Origin: Brevibacterium sanguinis
GTDB lineage: Bacteria > Actinomycetota > Actinomycetes > Actinomycetales > Brevibacteriaceae
Assembly (NCBI RefSeq): GCF_003315415.1
Contig: NZ_QNSB01000003.1
Coordinates: 1 to 64,000 of the forward strand
Reading direction: 5' to 3'
DNA length: 64,000 bases
A model generated the notes under the pieces. That model searched no databases, was not told the DNA's origin, and was given only the letters and a program-made list of their open reading frames with translations. Shown piece after piece: positions 42,281-51,079 of this stretch. The translations under genes and the position numbers were made by a program. Each line of letters starts with the position of its first letter. Positions within the stretch are counted from its first letter, which is position 1.

Positions 42281-43795
42281 ATGATGTCGAGAATCACCTG
42301 CCCCCAGCTGTCCGAGAAGATCACGTCCGCCGAGGCCGCCGCGGCGGAGATCACGCTCGGCGACCGTGTCGCCATGAGCGGCTTCACCGGCTCCGGGTAC
42401 CCCAAGGAGGTCCCCGGGGCCGTTGCCGTCCGGGCCCGTGAGGCGCATGCCGCCGGGCAGGACTTCGCGATCGAGCTGTGGACGGGGGCGTCGACCGCAC
42501 CTGAGCTCGACGGGGTCCTCGCCGAGGCGGGTGCGGTGAGCAAACGGCTGCCGTTCCAATCCGATCCCACGATGCGCAGGTCGATCAACAGCGGGCGGAC
42601 CGAATACGTCGACACCCACCTCAGCCACTCGGCGCAGCAGGCATGGTTCGGCTTCTACGGGAACCTCGAGGTCGCGGTCGTCGAGGTCGCGGCCATCCTC
42701 CCGGGCGGGCTGCTCGTGCCCGGCAGTTCGGTCGGCAACTCCAAGACCTGGCTCGATCTCGCCGACAGGGTGATCCTCGAGGTCAACTCGTGGCACCCCC
42801 GCGCCTACGAGGGATTCCACGACGTCTACTACGGCACTCGCCGCCCACCCGAGCGCCTGCCCATCCAGCTGCTCGAACCGATGCAGCGCATCGGCGACCC
42901 CTACCTGCGCGTCGACCCCTCGAAGGTGGTCGCGGTCGTCGAGACGAACTCGCCCGACCGGAACCTGCCCTTCAAACCCGTCGACGAGGACTCCGCGGCG
43001 ATCGCCGGCCACCTCGTCGACTTCCTCCGCCATGAGATCGGTGCCGGACGTCTTCCCGCGCACCTGCTGCCGCTGCAGTCGGGCGTCGGCAACGTCGCGA
43101 ACGCGGTCATGGCCGACCTCGCGGCGAGCGAGTTCGAAGGACTCACCGCCTACACCGAGGTGATCCAGGACGGAATGCTCGACCTCCTCGACAGCGGCAA
43201 GCTCACCTCCGTGTCCGCGACGGCGTTCTCGCTGTCGGCGGAGAGGGCCGCGGATTTCAACGAGCGCATCGAATCGTACAAGGGCAGGATCCTCCTGCGG
43301 ACGCAGGAGATGTCGAACCATCCCGAAGCCATCCGGAGACTGGGGATCATCGCCATCAACGGTATGGTCGAAGCCGACATCTACGGCAACGTCAACTCGA
43401 CGCACGTCATGGGCAGCTCGATCATCAACGGCATCGGCGGCTCCGGGGACTTCGCCCGCAACGCCTACCTCAACTTCTTCGTCTCCAACTCCCTGGCCAA
43501 AGGGGGAGCGATCTCCTCGATCGTTCCCTTCGCCAGCCACATCGACCACACCGAGCACGACACCCAGATCCTCGTCACCGAACAGGGACTGGCCGACCTG
43601 CGCGGCCTCTCACCCCAGGCCAGGGCACGGCGGATCATCGACAGCTGCGCCCATCCGGACTACCGCGACCGACTCCGGGACTACCTCGACCGAGCCGTCT
43701 CCGCGAATCCGGACGGTCAGCACACCCCGCACCTCCTCGCCGAGGCCCTGTCCTGGCACGGTCGGTACCAGGAGACCGGAACGATGCGCGCGTGA
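42281..43795 (+). CDS. Acetyl-CoA hydrolase/transferase (class I CoA-transferase, succinate-CoA type)
   Basis: 504 aa, the length of the Cat1/AarC group. FTGSGYPKEVP at the N-terminus, the catalytic Glu in YTEVIQDGMLDLLDSGK (about 293) and the end block ILVTEQGLADLRGLSPQARA are characteristic. It exchanges CoA between acetyl-CoA and succinate (or hydrolyses acetyl-CoA), linking acetate to the TCA cycle. Start probably ATG 42281 or the next codon 42284, leaderless. Confidence 0.9.
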   Translation: MMSRITCPQLSEKITSAEAAAAEITLGDRVAMSGFTGSGYPKEVPGAVAVRAREAHAAGQDFAIELWTGASTAPELDGVLAEAGAVSKRLPFQSDPTMRRSINSGRTEYVDTHLSHSAQQAWFGFYGNLEVAVVEVAAILPGGLLVPGSSVGNSKTWLDLADRVILEVNSWHPRAYEGFHDVYYGTRRPPERLPIQLLEPMQRIGDPYLRVDPSKVVAVVETNSPDRNLPFKPVDEDSAAIAGHLVDFLRHEIGAGRLPAHLLPLQSGVGNVANAVMADLAASEFEGLTAYTEVIQDGMLDLLDSGKLTSVSATAFSLSAERAADFNERIESYKGRILLRTQEMSNHPEAIRRLGIIAINGMVEADIYGNVNSTHVMGSSIINGIGGSGDFARNAYLNFFVSNSLAKGGAISSIVPFASHIDHTEHDTQILVTEQGLADLRGLSPQARARRIIDSCAHPDYRDRLRDYLDRAVSANPDGQHTPHLLAEALSWHGRYQETGTMRA

Positions 43796-43802
43796 TATGC
43801 AT

Positions 43803-45080
43803 TCACCGACTCAGCAGAGTCGGTATCGCGGCGACGACCCACGCCAGTGCCGGTCCGATGAGGCACATGAGCCCGGCGTATCCGATCATCTGCCGATAGT
43901 AGCGATCGCGGATCGTCTGATCGACATTGGCGAGGAGCATTGCGCCGTTGGTGGAGAACGGACTGATGTCGACGATCGTGGCGGAGATGGCGAGCGCTGC
44001 GACGAAACCTCCGACATGGACTTCGCCTGATTCCAGGAACGGCACTGCCAGTGCGATGACCACACCAATGATGGCCAATGACGAAGCCAGTGCCGAGACG
44101 ATGCCGGATAGGTAGAAGAGCAGGAGAGCAGCGAGGAGCGGAACACCGATCGCTGTGATGGATGCGGAGACCCATTCGACTGTCCCTGCTGATTGGAGCA
44201 CTTCGATGTAGGTCAGGACTCCGGTGATGAGAATGACGACGGACCACGAGACCTTCGTCATCGCCGCTCGTCCGGCCGACGGATAGATCGCCGCCAGGAA
44301 CACGGCGATGACAATCGTCACCAGGCCGACGTCCCAGCTGAATACGAGCACCGACACGGCCATGAGCGCCAGACCGATCAGGGTGAGCACCTGCTGACCA
44401 TTCAGCTTCGGCCGGAGGACGGTATCTGTCGGGTTGCCTGCTTGCTCGACCAGCGTTGAGTCCTCGTCGTCGTGCGGGGCACGCAGACCTTCTCTACGGT
44501 GGAGAACGAGGTGGACGACGGCGGAGAGAACGGCATTGAAGATGAACGGCGCGAAGAACAGAGTGGTGGGTGCCGGCTCGAAACCCTTGCTGTCGAGATA
44601 GTCATTGATGAAGATCCCGTACACACTGATCGGAGAGAAGGCCCCAGCCAAAGCGCCGTGAACGACCATGAGGCCCATCATGAACTGATTGATGCGATGT
44701 CGCCGGGCGAATGACAGTGCGAGCGGTGCGACGATGGCCACGGCGAAGAGCGCTCCGAATGCGATGAGCACGGCGGTGAGGACGAAGAAGACCCACGGCA
44801 TCGCGGCAGTTCTGCCGCCGACGAGCCTGACGCACCAATCGACGAGGATCTCGATGGCTCCGTTGCTCTGAGCGAAGCCGAACAGATAGGTGAGGCCGAC
44901 GAGGGTGAGGAACAGGTCGACGGGGAAGCCGGAGAGGAACTCCTCTGGGGCCTGACCGAGGACGAGGCCTCCGAGTCCAGCCGCCGCGATGAACCCGAGG
45001 AGGCCCATGTTGATGTCACGCCACGTGGCGATGATGAACATCGCAGCGAGAACGATGATCGAAATCAACTCAGCGTGCAA
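43803..45080 (-). CDS. Dicarboxylate carrier, MatC/SLC13-like
   Basis: 425 aa with ten to twelve helices. The N-terminal domain (MFIIATWRDINMGLLGFIAAAG, GLTYLFGFAQSNGAIEILVD) matches the MatC_N malonate/dicarboxylate carrier domain, and the rest resembles the ion-transporter superfamily (FSPISVYGIFINDYL, VVDISPFSTNGAMLLAN). TTG 45080 is taken as start because GAGGAG lies 6 bases upstream; the frame is open to 45269 but that lead overlaps the MgtC gene end and is not membrane-like. GC is lower than neighbours. Probably imports C3-C4 dicarboxylates; convergent with the acetate/succinate CoA-transferase. Confidence 0.82.
   Translation of the reverse strand: MHAELISIIVLAAMFIIATWRDINMGLLGFIAAAGLGGLVLGQAPEEFLSGFPVDLFLTLVGLTYLFGFAQSNGAIEILVDWCVRLVGGRTAAMPWVFFVLTAVLIAFGALFAVAIVAPLALSFARRHRINQFMMGLMVVHGALAGAFSPISVYGIFINDYLDSKGFEPAPTTLFFAPFIFNAVLSAVVHLVLHRREGLRAPHDDEDSTLVEQAGNPTDTVLRPKLNGQQVLTLIGLALMAVSVLVFSWDVGLVTIVIAVFLAAIYPSAGRAAMTKVSWSVVILITGVLTYIEVLQSAGTVEWVSASITAIGVPLLAALLLFYLSGIVSALASSLAIIGVVIALAVPFLESGEVHVGGFVAALAISATIVDISPFSTNGAMLLANVDQTIRDRYYRQMIGYAGLMCLIGPALAWVVAAIPTLLSR
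43805..43824 (+). terminator. Hairpin inside the convergent gene end
   Basis: Perfect 8-bp stem ACCGACTC/GAGTCGGT with a 4-base loop, 10 bases after the CoA-transferase stop and overlapping the last codons of the convergent transporter gene. Likely ends the CoA-transferase transcript. Confidence 0.55.
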
Positions 45081-45237
45081 CGATATCTCCTCGTCCCGTC
45101 CGACCTTTGCCGACTCCGGAATGCATGGTCTCTGCGCTCCGACCACACCAGAAGATATTCGAAAGTCTCCGGCTTCGAAACTGTGTCTCAGATTCCAGTT
45201 GTCCCCAGTCGGACGGCGACGGATCTGCGGCTGACGC

Positions 45238-45978
45238 TCACATCCGATCGTCGTCGGACCGGTCCTCATCGTCGCGGAGGTTGACCTTCTTCACCCCGTC
45301 GAGATCGAGGAGCTCGGGGATCAGCGCCTGCAACGGGGGTTTGCCGAGGAATTTCACGTCGATCTGGACGAGTCGGGTGCCGTCCTCGCCCTCGATCCTG
45401 TCGGTGTCGAGAATCGAGTTCGTGAACCCCATGGTGCTGGCCACGCCGAGGATCTTGCGGAGGAGGCCTTCGCCGTCGACGTAGGTGATGCGCAGCAGCC
45501 GGTGCTTGTTGTGGTCGGGCAGCTTGGCGATGAGCGGGGCGATGACGAACAGGGTGAGCAGGTGGACCGCTGTGACGATCGCGGCAAGGGACAGCATTCC
45601 GGCCCCACACGCCATGCCGACTGCAGCCGCCACCCAGATGGTCGCGGCGGTCGTCAGCCCGCGGACGACATTGTGGCCCTTGAAGATCACGCCCGCGCCG
45701 AGGAAGCCGATCCCGGACACGATCTGCGCGGCGATGCGCGAGGGGTCGAGGACAGTCTCCTTGTCGAGGACGGCGGCGAAGCCATACGTCGAGACCAGGG
45801 TGAAGGCACAGGACCCGATGCCGACGAGCACGTGAGTGCGGTACCCGGCCGCCTTCTGCCGGAACTGGCGTTCGAAGCCGATGAGCGAGCAGAGGACGAA
45901 GCTGGCCAGCAGCAGCTGAGCCTCGACGAGGCTCGTGGATTCGAAGAACCCGACGAGCGACTGCGCGGTGTTGTCCAT
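45238..45978 (-). CDS. MgtC/SapB family membrane protein
   Basis: 246 aa. Four to five N-terminal helices with the MgtC signatures LCSLIGFERQFRQKAAGYRTHVL, SGIGFLGAGVIFKG and VRGLTTAATIWVAAAVGMACG, then a cytoplasmic ACT-like domain (RLLRITYVDGEGLLRKILGV to end). MgtC proteins act in survival at low Mg2+ and inside acidic hosts, and modulate F1Fo ATPase in Salmonella; in soil actinobacteria the role is not established. Single gene, 157 bases before the MatC-like gene. Confidence 0.92.
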   Translation of the reverse strand: MDNTAQSLVGFFESTSLVEAQLLLASFVLCSLIGFERQFRQKAAGYRTHVLVGIGSCAFTLVSTYGFAAVLDKETVLDPSRIAAQIVSGIGFLGAGVIFKGHNVVRGLTTAATIWVAAAVGMACGAGMLSLAAIVTAVHLLTLFVIAPLIAKLPDHNKHRLLRITYVDGEGLLRKILGVASTMGFTNSILDTDRIEGEDGTRLVQIDVKFLGKPPLQALIPELLDLDGVKKVNLRDDEDRSDDDRM

Positions 45979-46019
45979 AGTGAGCTACATTAGCGCGCAA
46001 TCACGCGAATGGGGACGTC

Positions 46020-46736
46020 TCAGTCGCAGCCCTCGGGACCGCACGCGGCGCCACCGGTCGAGTCGGAGCCGGAAGGGTCACCGGCGAGGACCGAGAGCTT
46101 GCCGCTCTCCTGCCAGGAGGTCTCGAGCGCCTCGGCGAACACTGCAGACGGCTGCGCTCCGGAGATCCCGTATCGGCGGTCGATGACGAAGAACGGGACT
46201 CCGCCGATGCCGAGGGCTCGGGCCTCGGCGATGTCGGCCTCCACCTCGGCGACGAACTCGTCCGAATCGAGGACTCGGCGGACCAGTGCGGGATCGATGC
46301 CCACCGCCTGCCCCACCTCGGCGAGGTAGTCGTGGTCGGAGATGTCGCGACCCTGCTCGAAGTGGCCGGAGAGGAGGGCCTCCTTGGCCTCGCCCCCGAC
46401 TCCCTGGGCCTTGGCCAGTTGGAGGAGCCGATGAGCGGTGAAGCTGTTGGCGACGACGACGGAGTCGAAGTCGAAGCGCAGCCCCTCGCCGGCGGCCTGT
46501 GCCTCGACATGCCTGAACATCTGCTCGACCTGGTCGAGAGCCATCCCCTTCGAACGGCTGAGGTAGTCGGCCTCGCTGCCGTCGGCACGTGTGGGCAGCG
46601 TCGGGTCGAGCTGGAAGCTGTGCCATTCGACGTCGACCTCATCCCTGTGGACGAAGGCGTCAAGAGCGGCCTCGAACCGGCGTTTGCCGATGAAACACCA
46701 CGGGCAGGCGATGTCGGACCAGACGTCGATTCTCAT
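46020..46736 (-). CDS. DsbA-family oxidoreductase, FrnE-like
   Basis: 238 aa, thioredoxin-fold protein with an inserted helical domain. The active site CPWC (Cys11, Cys14) follows RIDVWSDIA; SFQLDPTLPTRADGSEADYLSRS and the cis-Pro block GIGGVPFFVIDRRYGISGAQ agree with FrnE/2-hydroxychromene isomerase-like DsbA proteins. No signal peptide, so cytosolic. The C-terminus carries two further Cys (GGAACGPEGC). FrnE homologues act as disulfide isomerases in oxidative-stress tolerance. It is 43 bases after a flavin reductase gene, probably one operon. Confidence 0.9.
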   Translation of the reverse strand: MRIDVWSDIACPWCFIGKRRFEAALDAFVHRDEVDVEWHSFQLDPTLPTRADGSEADYLSRSKGMALDQVEQMFRHVEAQAAGEGLRFDFDSVVVANSFTAHRLLQLAKAQGVGGEAKEALLSGHFEQGRDISDHDYLAEVGQAVGIDPALVRRVLDSDEFVAEVEADIAEARALGIGGVPFFVIDRRYGISGAQPSAVFAEALETSWQESGKLSVLAGDPSGSDSTGGAACGPEGCD

Positions 46737-46779
46737 GTCGGTGCCAACCGGTGCAGGGGAGGCGATATTCCGCTGGGGA

Positions 46780-47283
46780 TCACTCGGCGATGTTCTTGAA
46801 TGAGCTGCGATGGAAGACGAGTGCGTCGGGGGACGTCGAGGTGGAGGCGTCGAGGATCTCGAGCAGCGCAAGGGTGTGATCGCCGGCGGGCATCTCACTG
46901 TGGACGTGGGTCCACAGGTGTGCCGGGCTGTCGGTGACGGTGAGGGCTCCGTCGAGATCGACGGCGGTCTCGATGCCGGTGAACCTGCTCGCGTGATCGG
47001 GGGAGGCCAGCTGACGTACGAGCCCCGACTGATGCGATCCGAGGAGGGAGACCCCGATCGATGGGGCGGCGCGAAGGCGGTCCCACGTCCAGGAGCCGAG
47101 TTGGATGGCGACACTGGCCAGGGGAGGGTCGAGCGAGATCCCGACCGTGAAGGTGGAGGCGATGAGGCCGTGCCGGACGCCGTCGACCTCGGCACCGAGC
47201 AGGACCACTCCCTGCGGGAAGTGGGAGAACGTCTCGCGAAGGGTGTGTGGGGTGAGTCCTGTGTCGCCGATGGTCGTGGTCAC
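46780..47283 (-). CDS. Flavin reductase-like FMN-binding protein
   Basis: 167 aa. Split-barrel flavin reductase domain: TLRETFSHFPQGVVLLGAEVDG, GLIASTFTVGISLDPPLASVAI, FTGIE and a conserved His region. Such proteins supply reduced FMN to a two-component monooxygenase or bind flavin alone; no partner oxygenase is close by. Upstream partner of the DsbA/FrnE gene. Confidence 0.9.
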   Translation of the reverse strand: MTTTIGDTGLTPHTLRETFSHFPQGVVLLGAEVDGVRHGLIASTFTVGISLDPPLASVAIQLGSWTWDRLRAAPSIGVSLLGSHQSGLVRQLASPDHASRFTGIETAVDLDGALTVTDSPAHLWTHVHSEMPAGDHTLALLEILDASTSTSPDALVFHRSSFKNIAE

Positions 47284-47370
47284 CCAATCGCTCCTGGTGC
47301 TGACGGTGCTGTTCCCTGCTGGTGGGGTAACGGCTGAGCGCCGTGCGCTATTCCCGGACGTTCCGGCGTG

Positions 47371-47427
47371 GGCGCAGGGTCACATTCGGTCCTCGGCACA
47401 GCGAGTGCTGCTCCGGCGCAGGGTCAC
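47371..47427. repeat. 13-bp direct repeat upstream of the flavin reductase gene
   Basis: GGCGCAGGGTCAC occurs at 47371-47383 and again at 47415-47427, 44 bases apart start to start (about four helical turns). The second copy also forms a small CAGGG/CCCTG hairpin just after the radical SAM gene end. Rest of the 47284-47442 gap shows nothing more. Confidence 0.5.
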
Positions 47428-47442
47428 TGGCCCTGCCGAGCC

Positions 47443-48564
47443 TCAGAACAGTGCGTCCTGGACGGGTGGAGGCGGTGCCGGCCCCCATTCCTCGCCGCTC
47501 GCCGGACGCAGTTGATCCTGGTCGGTCGGGCGCAGCCGCATCTGCTCCCGGCGAGCTCGGAACCGCCGCCAGCTCATCGGCCGCCGGGCCGCCGGAGGAC
47601 CGCCGGCCGCCAGGTCGCGTGGAGCCGGATCGTCCGCGTCGGCCCCGCGCAGCCCGTACCTGTCGATGAGAGGATCGATCCGCGCGGCCAGCCACCGCCG
47701 ATACTCCTTCGAGGCGTAGGCCGAGTTCGCGTACATGCGCCGGTAGCGGGGGATGAGCTGCGGATGCTCGCGTTCGAGCCAGGTGAAGAACCACTCGCGG
47801 GCGCCCGGGCGCAGGTGCAGGGCGCCGTAGACCACGCGCGCCGCGCCGGCCTCCGAGATCGCCCGGAGGGCGGCGTCGAGGTGGTCCATCGAATCGGTGA
47901 GCTTGGGCATCACGGGCATGAGGAACACGGTGACGTCGAAGCCGAGCTCCGCGGCGGCCGCGACCGTCGCCAGACGTGCGGTGGTCGTCGGGGTTCCCGG
48001 TTCGATCGCCTGCTGGAGCTCGTCGTCGTGCACGGCGATCGACATGCCGAGCTCGACCGGCACCTCCTCGGCGGCGCGGGACAGCAGCGGCAGGTCGCGG
48101 CGCAGCAGGGTGCCCTTCGTGAGGATCGACATCGGGGTGTCGTGCTCGGCCAGCGCCGAGATGATGCCGGGCATCAGCCGGTACCGGCCCTCGGCGCGCT
48201 GATACGGGTCGGTGTTGGTCCCGAGCGCGACGAGGTCGTGTGCCCACTTCGGCTTCGCCACCTCGGCGGCAAGCACCTCGGGGGTGTTGATCTTGACGAT
48301 CACCTGCCGGTCGAAGTCCGCCCCGGCGTCGAGGTCGAGGTAGCGATGAGTGCTGCGGGCGAAGCAGTAGACGCAGGCATGCGAGCATCCGCGGTAGGGA
48401 TTGACCGTCCACGAGAACGGCATGGAACTCGAGGCCGGCACCTTGTTGAGGGCCGACTTCGCGAGCACCTCGTGGAACGTCATTCCGGCGAACTCGGGGG
48501 TCGTGACGCTGCGCACGAGCCCCTTGACCCCGAAGAGCTGCCCGGTCGGCTGTTCCCACCTCAT
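47443..48564 (-). CDS. Radical SAM protein, Rv2578c family
   Basis: 373 aa. CSHACVYC gives Cys60, Cys64 and Cys67 for the 4Fe-4S cluster, within NPYRGCSHACVYCFARSTH, which is typical of the SplB-like Rv2578c group. LILTKGTLL-type and MPVMPKLTDS segments complete the partial TIM barrel, and the C-terminus is Arg/Pro-rich (about 320-373). SplB relatives repair spore photoproduct; Rv2578c in Mycobacterium tuberculosis belongs to the SOS regulon. A perfect LexA box ends up 9 bases upstream here, supporting a DNA-damage role. Confidence 0.92.
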   Translation of the reverse strand: MRWEQPTGQLFGVKGLVRSVTTPEFAGMTFHEVLAKSALNKVPASSSMPFSWTVNPYRGCSHACVYCFARSTHRYLDLDAGADFDRQVIVKINTPEVLAAEVAKPKWAHDLVALGTNTDPYQRAEGRYRLMPGIISALAEHDTPMSILTKGTLLRRDLPLLSRAAEEVPVELGMSIAVHDDELQQAIEPGTPTTTARLATVAAAAELGFDVTVFLMPVMPKLTDSMDHLDAALRAISEAGAARVVYGALHLRPGAREWFFTWLEREHPQLIPRYRRMYANSAYASKEYRRWLAARIDPLIDRYGLRGADADDPAPRDLAAGGPPAARRPMSWRRFRARREQMRLRPTDQDQLRPASGEEWGPAPPPPVQDALF

Positions 48565-48572
48565 ACCTACAT

Positions 48573-48588
48573 TCGAACACGTGTTCGA
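48573..48588. promoter_or_regulatory. LexA (SOS) box
   Basis: TCGAACACGTGTTCGA is a perfect 16-bp palindrome and an exact match to the actinobacterial LexA consensus TCGAAC-n4-GTTCGA. It sits immediately before the radical SAM gene and about 140 bases before the divergent MFS gene. Confidence 0.85.
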
Positions 48589-48730
48589 TGGTTCGTCAAT
48601 GTGCGAGTTCGATCACCGAACTACCGCGCGCACGCGCGCATCGTGGATAATGGTCTGCGGCCATTTTCTCAGCAGACCCGAAGCCCCCAAGCGCCCGGAC
48701 CTTCGCCTGCCGAACTCCACGAGGACACCC

Positions 48731-49993
48731 ATGACAGCCGCCACGCCCAATACCCCCGGCGCCCCCGAGGCGACGACCGACCCGCAGCCCCGGTATCGGG
48801 TCAAGGCGCTGTTCGCGGCGGCGGTCGGCTACGGGCTCGACGGCTTCGACCTGCTCATCCTCAGCTTCGCGCTCAGCGGCATCATCGTCTCGTTCGGGCT
48901 CACCGACGTCCAGGCCGGATCGCTGTCGACGATCACCCTGCTCGGCGCGGTCCTCGGCGGAGTGGTCTTCGGAGCGCTCGCCGACCGCCTCGGTCGCATC
49001 CGCGTCCTCACGTGGACCGTCCTCATCTTCGCCGTGTTCACTGGGCTGAGCGCGTTGGCGCAGGGGTACTGGGACCTCGCGGCATATCGGTTCATCGCCG
49101 GCATCGGCATCGGCGGTGAGTTCGGAATCGGCATGGCCCTGGCCGCCGAGGCGGTCCCGGCGAACCAGCGAGCGCGAGCGACATCATGGGTCGGGGTGGG
49201 CTTCCAGCTGGGCGTGTTCGTCGCGGCGATCATCTCCGCGCCCATCATCGCCCTCTGGGGCTGGCGGGCACTGTTCGTCGTCGGCCTGCTCCCGGCCGTC
49301 TACGCCTTCGTCGTCCGCCGAGGGGTCGACGAACCGGAGAAGTTCAAACAGGCCCACGCCGAGGACAAGGCCGGACCGAGCCACGAGACCTTCGCCGCGA
49401 AGATCTCGGCGCTGGTCAAGGACAGAGCGACCGTCAAGATCACCATCGCCCTCATCATCCTCACCACCGTGCAGAACTTCGGGTACTTCGGCATCATCAC
49501 CTGGCTGCCGAACTACCTCTCCGAGCAGATGGACCTCGGTGTGACGAAGGGATCGCTGTGGACCGCGGTCACCGTCGTCGGAATGCTCACGGGGATCCTC
49601 GTCTTCGGCCAGGTCGCCGACCGCCTCGGCCGTCGGCCCGCCTTCTGGATCTTCCAGGCCGGTGCGATCGTCTCGATCCTCATCTACAGCCAGATGGAGA
49701 ACCCGACCGCGCTCCTCGTCGGCGGATTCTTCATGGGAGCCTTCGCCAACGGCATGCTCGGCGGCCATGGGGCACTGCTCGCCGAGATGTACCCCACCCA
49801 CGTGCGAGCGACCGCTCAGAACGTCATCTTCAACATCGGGCGCGCACTCGGCGGGCTCGCGCCCGTCGTCATCGCGGTGCTCGCAGGTTCCTTCGGCTTC
49901 GGCGTCGCGCTCGCCCTCCTGCCGGTCATCTACCTCATCCAGTTCCTCGCGATGTTCCTCCTGCCCGAGAAGCGCGGCGTCGAACTCGACTAG
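48731..49993 (+). CDS. MFS transporter, AAHS-like (aromatic/organic acid:H+ symporter)
   Basis: 420 aa, twelve helices. AAAVGYGLDGFDLLILSFALSG in helix 1 has the DGFD motif of aromatic-acid symporters, with ALADRLGRIRVL between helices 2-3 and FGQVADRLGRRPAF between 8-9. ACGAGGA 7 bases before ATG 48731. The frame is open to 48401 but that part runs across the LexA box and the opposite gene. No catabolic partner gene next to it, so substrate unknown. Confidence 0.87.
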   Translation: MTAATPNTPGAPEATTDPQPRYRVKALFAAAVGYGLDGFDLLILSFALSGIIVSFGLTDVQAGSLSTITLLGAVLGGVVFGALADRLGRIRVLTWTVLIFAVFTGLSALAQGYWDLAAYRFIAGIGIGGEFGIGMALAAEAVPANQRARATSWVGVGFQLGVFVAAIISAPIIALWGWRALFVVGLLPAVYAFVVRRGVDEPEKFKQAHAEDKAGPSHETFAAKISALVKDRATVKITIALIILTTVQNFGYFGIITWLPNYLSEQMDLGVTKGSLWTAVTVVGMLTGILVFGQVADRLGRRPAFWIFQAGAIVSILIYSQMENPTALLVGGFFMGAFANGMLGGHGALLAEMYPTHVRATAQNVIFNIGRALGGLAPVVIAVLAGSFGFGVALALLPVIYLIQFLAMFLLPEKRGVELD

Positions 49994-50027
49994 CCGCCGA
50001 GGCGCGGCCGCCGTCCGGTGGCTCGCC

Positions 50028-50855
50028 TCACGTGAGGTCGTCGAACTCCCCGGAGACCCACCGGGCATAGCGGTCAGCGGACTCCCGGACCGCCGCATGG
50101 GCGCCCTGCGCGAGCTGCTGACCGAAGTTGCCGTACATGCGGTCGAAGTCGAGATCCGCGACCGAGGACGCGATGCGCCGGACCACGGCGGCCGAGAGCG
50201 GCAGATAGTTGGGGAAGCTGCGCATGAACGTCACCCACCCGGTGCGGGCCACCGGCCCGATCGAATCGCCGCTGAGCATCACACCGCGACCGTCCGCGCC
50301 GGTCCACAGCGCCACGGCGCTGCCGGCGAAATGACCGCCGACGCGTCGCACGCGAACACCGGGCAGGACCTCGGCTTCATCGTCGTAGCAGACGATCGCC
50401 TCACCTCGGCGCTGGAGCCACGAGGAATCCGCCGAGCACACGTGGACCGGGGCGCCGTCGAACGCGGCACTCCATTCGAGCTGGACGCCGTACATGTGCG
50501 GATGACTGGGCACGATCGCGGAGACCCCGCCGAGGGCCGAGACGGCGGCGACCGCGTCGGCGTCGATGTAGGGCGGGACATCGAAGAGCAGATTGCCGTG
50601 CTCCGTCTGCGCGAGGTAGCAGGTCTGGCCGATGGCGAACCGCGGTTCGACGCGGACGGCATGGAGGCCGGGCTCGCGCTCCTCGACGACCACGGAATGG
50701 CCGGCGGAATCGAGCTCGGCGCGGGTCGTCCACTCCTGACCAGAAGCGGGCACGAACTGGCGGTCGTCCGCGCAGATCGGGCACACCGGGGGAGTGGGCT
50801 CCGCGAACTCGACACCGCACGTCCGGCAGAGCGTGACATTCGTCAATGGGGGCAT
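50028..50855 (-). CDS. MBL-fold protein with N-terminal zinc ribbon and incomplete metal site
   Basis: 275 aa. An N-terminal rubredoxin-like knuckle (Cys10, Cys13, Cys25, Cys28) precedes a metallo-beta-lactamase fold: LLFDVPPYIDADAV, IVPSHPHMYG, VGGHFAGSAVALW, MLSGDSIG. The usual HxHxDH motif is reduced to HPHMYG, so the metal-2 ligands Asp and His are missing, and the final His of the family is not evident (MYGNFGQQLA). A one-metal or non-catalytic protein is possible. The end overlaps a CCTCACGTGAGG palindrome. Divergent from an MFS gene. Confidence 0.82.
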   Translation of the reverse strand: MPPLTNVTLCRTCGVEFAEPTPPVCPICADDRQFVPASGQEWTTRAELDSAGHSVVVEEREPGLHAVRVEPRFAIGQTCYLAQTEHGNLLFDVPPYIDADAVAAVSALGGVSAIVPSHPHMYGVQLEWSAAFDGAPVHVCSADSSWLQRRGEAIVCYDDEAEVLPGVRVRRVGGHFAGSAVALWTGADGRGVMLSGDSIGPVARTGWVTFMRSFPNYLPLSAAVVRRIASSVADLDFDRMYGNFGQQLAQGAHAAVRESADRYARWVSGEFDDLT

Positions 50856-50957
50856 TCGCCGTCACCTCCTGTCCTCCGAGCATAGTGTCCGGGCAGGTGC
50901 CGGCCATGCGCGGCGATCCGGACGGTTCCCTCCCGCGCCAGCCACTGACGGCACGAC

Positions 50958-51001
50958 TTGCTCTCAAGGGCACTGGTCGCACACAGTGCCCTTGAGAGCA
51001 A
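50958..51001. repeat. Long perfect inverted repeat in a divergent gap
   Basis: 18-bp perfect arms TTGCTCTCAAGGGCACTG (50958-50975) and its complement (50984-51001) with an 8-base loop. It lies between divergent genes, where a terminator is not expected. Confidence 0.7.
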
Positions 51002-51079
51002 CCAGTGCCGCAGCCTACCGTGACGGAGTATGACGGTGCGCGTCCGCGATCGGACGGTCCGGCTTCACACTGGACCCTC

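Noticed and set aside
50958..51001. CRISPR repeat or insertion-sequence end
   Set aside because: Only one copy in the window, no spacers, no transposase and no target duplication.
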